Assembly (NCBI GenBank): GCA_032622095.1
Contig: CP136061.1
Coordinates: forward strand, 130,152,754 to 130,216,753
Direction: 5' to 3'
Source: Siphonodentalium dalli
Taxonomy: Eukaryota; Mollusca; Scaphopoda; Gadilida; Siphonodentaliidae
DNA: 64,000 nucleotides
The notes beneath the pieces are model-generated. The model was not told the DNA's origin. It made no database searches and saw only the letters and a program-made list of their open reading frames with translations. Below, piece after piece: positions 23,294-38,200 of this stretch; the stretch's first letter is position 1; every line of letters starts with the position of its first letter. The position numbers and the translations under genes were made by a program.

Positions 23294-26200
23294 CGATAAA
23301 AACAAATTATTAAAAAGATTATTAAAAAGACAATCAGTCAATGACTTGATCACAAATCTATCTAATATATTAGTATAATCCAGCAGAATATATACATATA
23401 CCAGTGCCCAGTCAGGAGTGAGTGAACACATGGTCATGCATGTCTGAATTAGTTTGATATTGTTTCAATCACCGCATCGTCAAAAGAATCTTAACATTTC
23501 TGTTGCAACGTCGGACACAGAATGTCGTAGATCAAAGCTGCTATGCTTTGAATATGCGAACATTTGTACATTATAACTTCTGATGATGCGACATAGCTGA
23601 ACAATGACAGGTAGATTGTTCCAATGAGACATCCGAAGTGTCCCGGCGGATAACAGGTCACTGTCCTCGCGTGATGACTGAATATCTAGATCATCCACAT
23701 GGTTTGATAAAACTGTAACCGTTACCATGGTGGTCTGTGCTTTATTTACACAGGCGATGATAAATATGGATGTACATTGCATGCAGCCATGATCGTTACC
23801 AATGAAACTATTATCTATCATTTTCTGGGAAATATGGCAATTAGTTGTCTAGAATATCGCCGAAATTCTAGTTGTTTCAAAACTATTCTGGGGACCTGTG
23901 GATTGAATTTGAAATATGTTTGAGCTATTATCTGGTTTGTACTGTTTGATAAATCAATCATCTGTTTATCCATCCAAACCTATTAGATAAAGATGCTTTA
24001 CTGGGTACCGTTATCATCACCAAAAGAGGGCCTCATCAACTTTTTTATTTTCAAATTTATCCCAAATTCAGAGTTCAAAATTTAATCTCCAATTATCCAC
24101 AATTGGAACTTTAGATTGGGTTCTGCAGAAGATGTAATAGCTATCGGATTCTATAGATTGCTTGAAAAATTATATAATTTATATCCCATAAAATTATCCA
24201 CACATCTTGTGAGAAGAAAATTTAAATAATACTTCCATCATCCAGTTTTCCACATATAACCAGATGAGCACACAGGTATTTATTTTAATGGCCTCATCTG
24301 ATATCTTATATTTTAGAAAAGACATTTTGGATGACAAGAACAATACAGTAATTGAATCACCTGATGCAGAGATTGAGGAGGCTCTTATTACAATGGAAGT
24401 TGAGCCAAGACGAACTGGAAAAATAGAATTGAGGATAAAGAATACACATCCAACAGAAAATCTAGGAGTTTACAGATGTGAACTACTCAAAAACCTTATG
24501 TACGTTCAGATTGATTTGCTGAAAAAAGGAGTCATCATCAAACCAGGTGAGAATGCCTCTTGATCCATTCAAACATGAATGGATTATACTATTCTAAGTT
24601 TATATATTCAGGGTTCCTGGTGAGGGTATGGTTTCCGACAACCAGTTACCAATGCCACAAACTGCAACAGATCAAAGGGTTTTAACTGTTGACTATTTCA
24701 ATTTTCGTCCGAAACAAATTCATGCATATATTTCTGTTGGAAAAATATTATTTTAAATGAGATGTATAATCATTTGCCGTGAAAATTAACTTTGATAAAT
24801 AGTTCTGTGACAATTTCATAAATATTAAATCGGTGAGGATTAGATTGATACAAGTGACCATGACATTTACATGTATATTGGTGACCAGGGTTGTCTTATG
24901 TTCATAGATTATAAATTCAATGAAATTTCTTAATATTTATCGAAATAACATGTAATCAGGTATTGAACGGTGTGATTTTCAAACAATGACTGTATTTTTA
25001 TAGCCCAATACAACCGCCCATCACTATTCTCTCGTGAAAGGAAACGGGGGGTTTTGAGCATGTAATTTCAAAATTTGCATACAAGGGTCAAACCATGGTT
25101 AGCCTTTACTATCCTAGGTTCTACAGACCTTACATTTTAACCCCAGCGGAAACTCTGATGTATTGTATATATTTTGTTAAGTCTTCAGATAACATAAGCA
25201 GATGACAAGCAGAGAAAACACTCTTCGGATTTCCATTTACATTGCTTCATTTTTTGGGATGTTCAGATGATAATATCCACCAAAAGCCACAGGAAAATAA
25301 ACCTTAACCATTCTTAACGGTAGCTTCTTGAAATTTTGCGGAAACCCTGTGCCAATAATAATAACAATAATAATGACAGTTTTTTTTATATAGTGATTAA
25401 CCAATTACTTGCTCTAACATGCTTTTTTTAAACATTACAATATTACCCCAGTCATTTGTACAAGCCAACCAGTGAACCAGCTGCAGCCATTGTAGGTACT
25501 GCTCTAGTTTGATCAGAACATGCTCTGACACTCAACAGTATGACAAGCTGAGTGGTACTCGTTTAACGCATTAGTGGTGCGAAGCGACCATGCTCAAGGG
25601 TCACAACTTGGATTGACTTTGAAACAGCGAACAATCTGACAATGACATGTCACTCAAAGTGGCCAAACTACTGCTGTGTGAAGACTCACAACACAATAGA
25701 CCAGCAATCAGTCGTAAATAAAGTACAATTGCTAGTCGCGCACGTACGTCGAACGAAAGAACCCCTCATTTCCGTTTGCACATACCGGGGAAGCTCTGGG
25801 AAATCCTGCCACCTGATTGGCTGGCGTCTTTAAAAAGCTCCAGCTTTTGTATACAAATAAACATGTGGAACATCCAATTTTAGCTTATGGGCGTTGATAA
25901 TCGATAACATAATTACTTCGCGCATGCATGAGTAGTCCAAACAGGAATCTCTTCCGCTTTAAACTGTTTTCACAAGAAAAGCGGAAAATATTTGAGAATA
26001 ATCTATTAAAGTGTGTTCTACTGCAAATACTACGAACAATGAAGGATGTATTTCTATAAATCACATTATACTATATATGTACGCTAATTCTAATGGACAC
26101 AGATATCTAAATTTACGCCATGATTCTGCAGAAGTATTTACGACTTTCGAAACCTAATTTCGTTTCTTGGCACCAAAATGATTGACGTGCATACATTAGT

Positions 26201-29200
26201 CTATTTTGGGAGTCGCTTGCCATGATAATGACGTCTCTCGCTCTGTTGTTTTTCTACCTCGAGCAAATGACCTTGACTGCCATTTCGATTAGACGTACCG
26301 TGCGCGAGTCTGGGAGCAAATGTACGCTAAGTTTACTAAGACTGACCAGCAATTAACACCTATGAGCATTCTGGGGTTATAATATCAACATTGTTCACAC
26401 AGCAGCCCCCCCCATCAAACACCTTCTATGTTATATTGATCTGGAACACAAGGTGGAACAAAGGTGACCTCAATTAACTCAATTAGCAACCCCCTCTAGA
26501 GATAGGGGAATAGGAAACTGCCGTTATGTTTAATGGTCTGATAAATTTCAAAAGAAACATATGTTCTAGCTTTAAAACTTTACGAGTTCGTCACTGAGTT
26601 GTACTTTTTACGTGACATTTCAAATTTCGAGATCTAAATGAAATCGAAATTAGTTTACAGCTGTTTATACACATAGCCTACAATTTTTTCTCTATTAAAA
26701 GTTTGTTTCTGTGTGATATCTGATAATAAATTTTGTTTAAATTTTTTATTTCTGTTGAAATTATGAAAATGCCAAAGGAATTCAATTTTTTTAAATCTCC
26801 CAGATGGTGATCCCAATCTCACAGAAAATCTTAACCAATCTCCCGGAAAATATATTTTGAGGTCAACAGGTCTGGCGAGGCTCCCTATGGGAGACTGCAT
26901 ATATATATAAGAGAATGCACTGGCACAGGATCTTTGATGAAGCACCAACATAAAAAGGGTCATGAAAGGGTTTAATTTATTAACTGAACATCCCTATAAG
27001 GAAATGAATGGGAATCAAGTAACTACCCATCAAAGGGTTAATTTCACAATGGTAGTCTCATGCAAGTAAATACATGTTCCTGTCTGTTTAGGCCAAGGTC
27101 CTATAAGGTAGCTGGGTGGACAAGAAGGTAATGTACATAATGACTATGTCCTTTACGGGATTGTATAATATTAGTTCAGATTCTGAATGTCTGATAGTAA
27201 TTTAAGTAGACAATATCTTACAGAATAAGACAATAACAGTCAGATGTATGTATCCTTTAAGGGCCTTCCACATCGTGTGCATCAGGCGGCTTTGCCTAAT
27301 TAGAACGCACAGGAAACAATGAGTACTTGCAGGTTCCGCACAACATGAACGAATTGCATAAAACAATGTCGCAGACCTCACTTTCCTGATATGATGATGT
27401 GGAACCGCGCATATCGTCTGTGGGTCGGCTAATTCAGACTTTCACAATGACGGTAAAGACACTGGAAGCACAAAAAAAAATAGTTTTCAGTCAAGGTCAA
27501 TTTTGGACAGTGATTATGCATCGCTGAACCATACAGCGATTTGAAACAAAAAGACGCGAATAACAATAAACCTCAAGTCGCAATGGAAATATGCAAATAA
27601 GTTCTCTAGATGCCGAAAATGCCAGATGATCTTGGCATGCAGTACTGGTACTCAGAATACTCATCGCAAATGCCATCTGGAAGGGCCGTGAAGAGAATTA
27701 TTATTCTGTAAAATAGTTCTCTAGTGCTAAGAATTAGCTGCAAAAAAGTTAATTGCCTGTTTCATTACGTGTTGTTTTTATTTAGTGGGAGATATACAGG
27801 TGATATATGGCAGTTGCAGTTGCTGTGGATCAGGTAGGACTATAGTAAGTACAGTAATGCTCTAAATAATCGACTCCTTAACCACAGCATAATTATGGGA
27901 AATTTTTCAGGATTTAGTCGGAAATATGGCTTGTTACCATTCATCAGTGAGAGCTTTCAGATTAATGGCAACAAGCCACATTTACGACTAAATCCTAAAA
28001 AATTTCCCATAAATCTGCTGTGGTTAAGGAGTCATTATTTAGGGCGTTACTGTATATGAGGGGAAATTTGGGCAAGGGGAAATGGAATTACTGCCCCGGA
28101 AACCCTGTCTTACAGTAAAAAACTAAGGTTTTATTTTATTATTACAGGTTTATATCACTCAGTACAGATCATGTCTTGTATGCCCACAGTGGGTACTGAC
28201 CACACACCTATAGCATTCTATTTCAAGAGAGGTAGTGACGACTTTCACATAGTGAAATTCCTCAAAGTAAAATGCCCCAGCCAAGCTACAAGATTACTGC
28301 AGCCGACAAGCAAATATGAACAACCACCCTCTGCTTACCCACGTAATGAAGCAAAAACAATAATAGATGGGGTGCCTCCAAGGTAAGTGGCGATATGTAT
28401 TTAACCATCTCTGTATTAAATTGATTCTCCCATTCAGTTACAAAAGAATAGTGAGCTTGGTAGCACATTAGTTATGTAGAGTATTTAGCCTAATCACTGT
28501 TCAAATCTTGCACTACTTGTGACCGTGAGCAATGTTACTCGTACTGTGACTGCTTCGCAACTTATAAGACCATAGTTGAAAATTCACAGTCAAACTGCTG
28601 GAAGTTTCAGTCTCAGAATTTTTTTTAAATGTCTCTAGAATTTGTACTTTGTGAACATTTTAAGTCAACAAGTACATTTCAAGAATACCGACAATACATT
28701 CAATTTTCAAGATCATGTGCTTTTTCAGGCACAAGTATGCCAAGAAGGGTTATATCCTATGTTTTAATCTAATCAAATCTAATCGGCAGTCAGATTCGCA
28801 AATTGAACGGAATCTCAAAACTTTGCATGGCCATAATTTACCCCATTAAATTAGTCATGATTTCATATCCTAGATTGAAGTTTTGCCAGAAGATTGTAAG
28901 TGCCTTGTTTCTTATTATACAATTATTCATGTAATTCCAGTCCAGGTAGCGATTCTTTGGAGCAAGTTCGTAAACTAGAAGGGTACCCGGTTCCTAGAGC
29001 CACGAGACATATTATTAACCGTGGTATGAGTAGCGAAGGATTAGATGATGAGGAAGAAATTATCCTGCTTGACATGAAGTGAGTTTCTACATTCTTACCT
29101 CTAAATTGTTTTATTCATGTAGCTCATCTGATGCTAAGAGTAGAGGGAAGTATTGCAGTAAAACACCTTTGGAATAAACAGATATATAATGAGACCCAGT

Positions 29201-32200
29201 GTTTATGTTAACAGTGCTTGTAAAAACTCCACCCAACTATAGTTTATTATACCCTTCGCAACGAAGTTAGGGGCTGTATACTTGAATCAGCTCGTCCGTC
29301 TGTCCGTCCGTCCGTGGACACAAAATTGTCCATAGATTTTCTCAGTCGTTTTTTGATCAATTTCCTTGAAACTTAACACAGATATCAACCACCATGGGAA
29401 CCTGTGCACCTGTGATTATGACGTCTGTCAGACTTTTTTTGGTGGAGTTATCCCCCCTTTTTCGACTTAGAATTTTTTTGCATCATGTATAATTTTGTCC
29501 GAGCTTTTATTCCTACATTTTTAGGTCAATTTTGTTTTAACTTGGCACAGATATTTAGTACCATGGGAACCTGTACACCTGCGATTATGACGTCTGTCCG
29601 ACATTTTTTGGTGGAGTTACCCCCCTTTTTCGACTTAGAATTTTTTTTTGCAACATGCATAATTTTGTCCGAACTTTTATTCCTACATTTTTAGGTCAAT
29701 GTTTTTTAATCTTGGCACTGATATTTATTACCATGGGAACCTGTGCACCTGCGATTATGATGTCTGTCCGACTTTATTTTGTGGAGTTATTCTCCTTTTT
29801 CGACTTGGAATATTTTCGCAACATGCATAATTTTGTCCGAGCTTTTATTCCTACATTTTTCGGCAATAGGTTTAAGATTAGGGTTAGGGTTGTGCACCTG
29901 CAATGGGAACTGTTATTTTATTATTTAAACTAAATGTTTACTGACATTGTGAAACATCTTAGTATTTTAAAAACACCGGGGGTATCCTTAGTCCCATTGG
30001 GACAGTCACACCTCTAGTTAACCCTTTCATGATGGGCGCTGCACTGGTGCAGCATTAAATATCCTGTGCCAGTGCATAGGGAGCCTCGCATATATAAGAG
30101 AATGCACTCGCTTACAAGATCTAGGTAAATATTGTTAGGCCAATGTATTCTCTTATATATGCGAGGTTTCCTATGGGAGACCCGCTTATATAAGAGAATG
30201 CATTGGTACAGGGTTTTTGCTAAATCTCATGGAAGGGTTAACTTATGTAAAATCAAACTGATATGACAATGATATGTAGTCTAACAATGAATTTTCAATT
30301 GTTCATTGAAGATGTGAAACAAGCAAAATCTAATCAGGCGCCAGTTGCTATTGTTGGGTCTATGGACTGAAAGCATTATTTCGAACAAAAGACTACTGGT
30401 TAAGTTAGTTTGTTAGACAATGGTCTGAAAACACTGACCCGACATGCATTCGGTTACCAGAGGTCAAAATGCATGTGTTTGGTTGCTTATAGAATCAAAA
30501 TACATTTTGATGTTCAGAGTGGAGAGGTTTTGAAGGTAATTTTTAGTGAGATTGCACTTTGGGTAAATACTAGTATGGGACCAAAAAGTTTGCCCGGTGT
30601 GGAGAGGGAATAAGTTTATAGAGGGTCGGTTTGCAGAGGTTTTACTGTCGTCAGGATTCCAGGATGTAATATGTTGTTGGTCTGTCTGTCCGTTTGCTTT
30701 TGGTTTCCGGATGATAACTTAGAAAGTCTCAGTCAAGTTCGAATTTGGGTTCCGTCTGCCAATTTTCACCAGAGTTATGAGATTCATAAACTTCTCAATT
30801 TCCAATAACTGGCATTCACAGAAACAAGGTATGAGGCTCTGATTGAATACCAAGATTCATATTTGACCCACGTATCATTGATTTTAACTGAATTGATTCT
30901 ACCATTCAGTTATACATTGGAATGGTCTATTCATCTGGAGTGGTGATTTTATGATACAAGAGCAGAAGACATATGATTCCAATGCAGTCATTTGGAGGGA
31001 CTGTTCAGATAAAAAGTTTCAAGGCCATTTGTTGAACTCATTATCAGAACATACCCCAAGTGAACTACTCATCAGCAAGTATATAGTCATCATGGAGTTA
31101 CGAGGGGCTCTAAAATTTTAGGACTAATCTATATCCAAAACAAACAAGTGTGTTAATGGGTTTGTTGATACGGCATGATTGCTAGCGTGGAATTGCCTCG
31201 AGTTATGTCCTTCCATGATAGCACAAGTGTCGACAAACCCATTATAACATGCATTTGTAATATGCCACCCATTCCAGAATACTCAGATTCACACCCCAAC
31301 ATCACCCTTCTATTATCCAATAAGTATTATGCAACACAAGAGCCCATTTATAAAACCATTCTAATGAGTATGTAAAGAACACCATTTTAATCAGTTAATG
31401 TACTTTTAATATGTTGTTGGGACATCTCAGTGATATATGATAGAGAAATCACATATACCTGGGATAAAAATAGGGAGAAATTACACATTTTATGGGAGAA
31501 GATATCTACCAAGTCACCCTCTAGGCTGGTCCATGCCTCAGCTCACAAGGCGACTCGGGCGAGATTGTCGCCTTACTGTCGCTGACTTCGCCCTATCGTC
31601 GCTCTAAGGCGAAATCGAAGTCGCCTTTAATTTTAGGGGGATTTTTTTTTTTCTTAATTTTTTTTCTAGTTTTTTCCCAGACATGTCCGTATATAGATGA
31701 ATTGTGGCGGCCATCCCAAAAAGAAACAGACGATTCAGAGACAAAGACCCAAGTGTTTAAAATAAAAAATAAAATATGATCTATTGTTTTGTGATCTTTT
31801 GTGTTGTTATTCAGTCGCCTTTGTTCGCTTTGAGGTATAATGAATGTTAATCACGAATGTTTTGACACGCTGAAAACACGATATGTTCGCATCTGTGTTG
31901 TTACTGACCATCGTGAGTGTCACAAATAAATGTTTTAATTAACTTAAAAGACCGCCGTCCCGCTTTTCAGATATAAAAACAATTACGCAATTATCAGAGT
32001 ATGTTCGCAAGTTCGTTTCGGTAACGCGTCGTTCTTTTTGAAGAGACCGCGTCCCACTTTTTGAAGAGACCGCTTCTGTAGCCGTAAATAAATGTCAAGT
32101 TTATTGCTTTAATCGGATTATACCAGTGATGTTGGCATTAATTAAGGGAGGCCATTAATTAATAAAAGCTTTAGCAACTCCTTTGTTAGTTAATCCTTAT

Positions 32201-35200
32201 TGTTTATTTTAGCGGACACCCACATTACAGCCGTGACCACATTAAACTTAAAAAGTTACATGCATCATCTGATCTAGTCCGCAAATCTGACGTTAATTAT
32301 CAGAGCACGGCTGAATATTTGATTAGTTGGGTCCACCAACTAAATATGATCATGATTCAGACTGTTAAATGTATAATAACAATTAATTACGCTAATTTCA
32401 GATAAAGTCAAAATATTTTAGTTTTATTTCTTATTTTAACTTTTTAAATTTTTTATTGATGTTATAAAATAAAACGATATCTGAAAATTGTCAATATTTG
32501 GTAGTCTCCCCACTTCTCCCTGAAGTCTCCCTAAATTTCCTGAAGTCTCCCTAAATTTCCTTGAGGGAGACTTCAAGTCTCCCTGTTCTGATCCCCTAGG
32601 CTGAGGCCTGGGCTGGTCCCTGGGTTCAAGTTTGCTCAGTGCTGGCTGGTCAGGGTCCGACAGCAAGGTGAAAATATCTATGATAAAAAATTAACTGAAT
32701 AGAGATGGTCTCTCTTCCTAAATACGTTTCATATAGTTTGCGGGGTATACACTAATATATATAAGTCGAAGACACCTGCTTCTATCAATTAATATTGATT
32801 TTATATCAATATGTTCTTATAAAATGCGATAAGCAGGTGGGACATTTTTTCATTATTATTTTTCGAATTTTTAGAAAGAGTTAACCCGCATGCTACGCTC
32901 CGAATGAACATGAGCCATAAAATGTCCTAAATTGATTACGTATAACTATATTATACCTGAAAATTTGAAATAAAATCAATATTAACTGATAGATGTGTTT
33001 CATGTGTTTCGATTCAAATTTATTATGTTATACCTATGAAACTATACAAAACTTGTCATAGGAAGATATAGATCATCTTTAAGATCTTCTTTAGATTACA
33101 ACAGCCTACATGTGACTTTCTTGTATTCATGCTATGAATTTGAAGTTGATTGCTGTGATTGTGTTGCAGAATAATGTTTAAAGCTGGTTTAAACATGTCA
33201 AACTATGAAGAGCGATTACAGACATTGATGAATTTTGAAGAGATCCAATCAGAGGTTGATATCCGCCACTATGACATGTCTGGTGTGAAGATGTCAAAGA
33301 AAGGAAATATGATGCTGCTAGTGGTAACTGTCATCTCAAAACCCTGACTTATCAAGGAAATCCCATATGTACATGTATGGGGTAAATGTCATCCCAAAAC
33401 CCTAACATATCAGATGAAATCCCATACATAGATAAAAGTTAGAGGTCCAAAGGGATCCATTTTCTGGCTCTGAAGTGGTAATTTCCCTTACTCTTAGTCA
33501 TTTAGAGACTGTATAAAAATGTTTCGTGTATTTGTGGCATTATTTTTTATCCCTGTAATTAGGCACGAATTCATGTGACAAAAACGATATTTATTAGGTA
33601 TAATTTATTAAAAGGCACTTGAGGCATTCACAATATGATATTATTCTAAGTTTATAGTTGAAAGTTTCAGACTTCAAAATTATCTCACTTTCAACTTACC
33701 CTTGTATAAACATGCTGCATTGACTGATATCTGTATAAGTGCACATCTGCTTATGAGTGAGGTTGGGAAATATTATAAACCAATAAAAGATTATGATAAA
33801 CGTTTCCAAATTGCGAAAAAAAAATACAAGTTGAAAACTTGAAAATGAGGAACATTTTATTCAAGAAAGTACACTCTACAATAGCTTGAGGGAAAATTAT
33901 GAATCTATATTTAATAGCGCGGAGGAAATATCAACAAAATATATTTAAAATCCAACAACATACATGTATTGGGATACAATACATATCTGTGATTTTAGTA
34001 AACTCGCCTTTGAATTACGAAAGAAGAAAGTAGATAAGGACACTTTAAACTAATATGAGCTCATTCTTGTCGGATAGTAATTCTGTATGTCTGCATACAG
34101 CTACATGTATATTATATTTGTTATGCTCCATATATATGTTCAAAATTTATTTATTTGTCTGTATTTGAATAATGCATACATGTTTTAACATGGGCTTTTT
34201 CCAATAGAGATTGATTGAGAGATTGATTGATATGAATGGTAATTTAATTCTTGATTGATTGCTTCTCGCACCAAGTTAAAAATGTGTACATTGGAATGGT
34301 CTATTATTCATTTGAAGGGATGTTAATGATATATGAGCAGATCACAGCCTGACGAAATGATACTACAAGTGCTGAAGAATTCATATTCATTGGTGGGAAA
34401 TGTTTAGATAAGTCATTTGTTGAACCTATTTCCTAAGGGAACTACTCGTCAATGAATATTAAGTACAGAAAGGGTTATTGAAACCTTGCCGATCAAATAA
34501 CAACTTGTGTGAATGATACGGTACTAGCATATATCACCTAAGACATCTGCTTTTCGATGTGTCAAAATTTTACTCATTACGATGATTGCCAGAATATTTA
34601 TGCAAAGTGTTACAACTAATTACTGATTGTTTCTATTGTTTTTATATAATATAAGGCTACTAGAGTGTCGCCATTAATTTAATGAGGAAATATGCTGCCC
34701 ACCGCAACTGATCTTAATTATCATTATCTGTATTTTAGAGTTATTGTTCGTTAGCTGAATATGTGAACATGTCTTACTCTTAAAGTTTGTATTTACTAAC
34801 AATGCTTTAAACACGCGGAATCTCATCACTAGAGGATTATTGGTAATGAAAATAAAAAACAAATTCCTTTTATTTTTCAATGTTCTTTTTGATAATAATG
34901 GTTTGATAGACTTGGTATGGTTTTTCAGCTGTACACAACATGAACTCCTACCATACTCTAGTGTTCCAAATAAGTGTGCAGTCCCAAATAAATGTGCAGG
35001 GTGGAAATCTTGATAAAATTTAATAAATGGGCAGACCCGAATAAACATGCAGGGAAGTGCAGTTCAAGACCATTATAACTGTTGATTTGTAATTATGGGA
35101 TGGAAAAATTGCCCTGAATGTGCATAAGCATACACAGGCATTTCCACAAGGGCCCATCTTATCAAGTCTATGAGATGGTTATTGTTCCGGTGACCATCTT

Positions 35201-38200
35201 CCGCACAGTTATCAAAACATAAACAAACATGACATCTTATACAGATTAGAAGTAAAATCCTGTGCTCGACCCAAGTATATTTTACATCATACATTTGATA
35301 TCAATACTAGTCATGCAAATTGTGTATCGCTATGTACATCTGTCATCAAAACATAAACAGCTGGCATGAACGGAGAAATATGAAACACATCCCAGCAATT
35401 ATTGTCAACAAAACATACTCAAGTTTCCAGCAGTGTGAACAAATAAAATAGACATACAGACCCAAATAAGCAATGTGCAGGGTGGACATTTATTTATTAA
35501 ATTAATAAATTTGAAACACCAGAGTAGCTTTAAGGCTCCAGTCCACCATGGAAGTCAAGAGTGCTCATTTGTTGAATATCGCCAGCCTACAGTGACATCA
35601 CATATTCCTCTGAAAAGGAATGCTTCAGCAATTATAACTGAAGGGGTGAATTAGGAAATTTGTATAAAATTTCACCTTTTCCAGGTACCTGACCTACAGG
35701 AGAAGAGGCCATCAATTCTGAGAGGTGATCGGCTGTTTGTACGGATTATAGGAGATGAAAAAGATCGTGAATTTCAGGGACATGTCCATGAGGTTGAGCT
35801 CAATACTGTTAGATTGGGCTTCCATAAAACGTACGTCATCAATTATACTGTCACATTAGTACAAGACAACACCGATTTCTGTATCTTGAGGTGATGTGGC
35901 CAGGTTTGACTCATTATCTCACGATGTGTAGATGTCATGAGCTCGATTGCTTGTTGGAAATCACCTCACAATGCTCACCATCGACAAGTAACTTCCACAG
36001 GAAACTTGCCTGTAATCTGAGAAAGCTACATCACAACAGCTTTTTGATTCATGAACTATAATTGCACCCCACATTGAAACTAATTTACTATCTAATGCTT
36101 CTAATAAATTTATCAATTATTCTATATTATCTATATTACCATAATTCTTCAATGCGAAAGTTTTCTGAACTTTGCTCAAACATAATATGATGATGTCAGT
36201 GCTCAAAGGATGACTGCACACTAAATTGGGCCATTTTTGGGACCATCTCCTTTTATACTCATTTTCATTATAAATATAATTATCCCCAACCAAATTGAAA
36301 ATTTGCGGGGGATATAGGAATGGGTTCCGTCCATCCGTCTGTCGTACCGTCCGTCTGTCTGTCCGTCCGTCTCACTGTCCCGATTTTGTAAGAGTCATAA
36401 CTTGATCAAGTGTCAACGGATTTCAAAGATTTGTGGTATATGAGTTCACATTACCATTACCTAGAATGAGTTCGCAAGCCAGATCCGGCCGGTTATTTTT
36501 ACCAGAGTTATTGGACTTCGTTTATTCTTTTTGTCGAATTTACCAAATAGCAAATAGACGACGTCACAGGGCTCATTTCCACAAATCTCAACGGATTTCA
36601 AAGATATTGGGTATATAACTTTACCTGACCATTACCTAGAATGAGTTCGCAAGCCAGGTCCGGCCGGATATTTTTACCGGAGTTATTGGACTTTGTTTAT
36701 TATTTTTGTCGAATTTACCAAATAGCAAATAGACGACGTCACAGGGCTCATTTCCACAAATGTCAACGGATTTTAAAGATTTTTGGTATATGAGTTCACA
36801 TGACCAGTATCTAGAACGAGTTCGCAAAACAGGTCCGGCCGGATATTTTCAGCAGAGTTATTGGACTTTGTTTATTTTTTTGTGTGCAAATGGACGACGT
36901 CACAGGGCTCATTTCCACAAATGTCAACGGATTTCAAAGATATTCCCGTCAAAGATACGTTACACACTGAACTACATGTTATATTCATTTTTAGCTCAAC
37001 TTACTTTGTAAGTTTGAGCTATTGCCATGGTTTGGCGTCCGTCGTCCGTGTGTGCGTGTATGCGTGTGTCCGTCAACAATTTCCTTTGGCGCGGGCTACA
37101 GGTTGTACCTTTGGTCTGATGTTTGTCATGAATGTTGACATTGACATGTAGATGAGAACGAGTCATTTTGGGGTCATTCAGTCAAAAAACATGGCCACTG
37201 GCGATCATTTTGGATTTCAAAATTCAATCCATTGGCGCGGGCTACAGGTCGTACTGTTCGTCTGATCATCATGAAATTTGTCATGGATGTTAATATTGAC
37301 ATGTAGATGGGAACGAGTCATTTTGGGGTCGTTCGGCCAAAAAACATGGCCGCCAGCAGCCATCTTGGATTTTACTCTTTGCATGACTAAATCCTTTGGC
37401 GCGGGCTACAGGTCGTAGCTTTGAACGGAACTTCATGAAATTTGTCATGGATATTAAAAATGACATGTAGATGGGAACGAGTCATTTTGGGGTCGTTTGG
37501 CCGAAAAACATGGCCGCCAGCAGCCATCTTGGATTTTACTCTTTGCATGACTAAATCCTTTGGCGCGGGCTACAGGTCGTAGCTTTGATCGGAACTTCAT
37601 TAAACTTGTCATGGATATTAAAAATGACATGTAGATGGGAACGAGTCATTTTGGGGTCGTTTGGCCAAAAAAGATGGCCGCCAGAAGCCATCTTGGATTT
37701 TACTCTTTGCATGACTAAATCCTTTGGCGCGGGCTACAGGTTGTACCTTTGGTCTAATCTTTATGAAATTTGTCATGAATGTTGACATTGTTATGTAGAT
37801 GGGAACGAGTCATTTTGGGGTCATTTGGCCAAAAAACATGGCCGCTGGCGGCCATCTTGGATTTAAAAATTCAATCCATTGGCACGGGCTACAGGTCGTA
37901 CTGTTCGTCTGATCATCATGAAATTTGTCATGGATGTTAATATTGATATGTAGATGGGAGCGAGTCATTTTGGGGTCGTTCGGCCAAAAAATATGGCCGC
38001 CAGCAGCCATCTTGTATTTTACTCTTTGCATGACTAAATCCTTTGGCGCTGGCTACAGGTCGTAGCTTTGATCGGAACTTCATGAAATTTGTCATGGATA
38101 TTATAAATGACATGTAGATGGGAACGAGTCATTTTGGGGTCGTTTGGCCAAAAAACATGGCCGCCAGCAGCCATCTTGGATTTTACTCTTTGCATGACTA

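Noticed and set aside
23480-23821. 113-aa minus-strand ORF
   Set aside because: No recognisable motif, lies inside intron 2 of the helicase, and composition is not distinctive.
32436-32666. 76-aa minus-strand ORF rich in Pro/Arg/Gln
   Set aside because: It is the 'gaagtctcccta' repeat and a 'ctgggctggtcc' stretch translated; no homologue recognised.
34674-35294. Two minus-strand ORFs (124 and 73 aa) in intron 6
   Set aside because: No motif or plausible start context; frames end in AT-rich stops as expected by chance.
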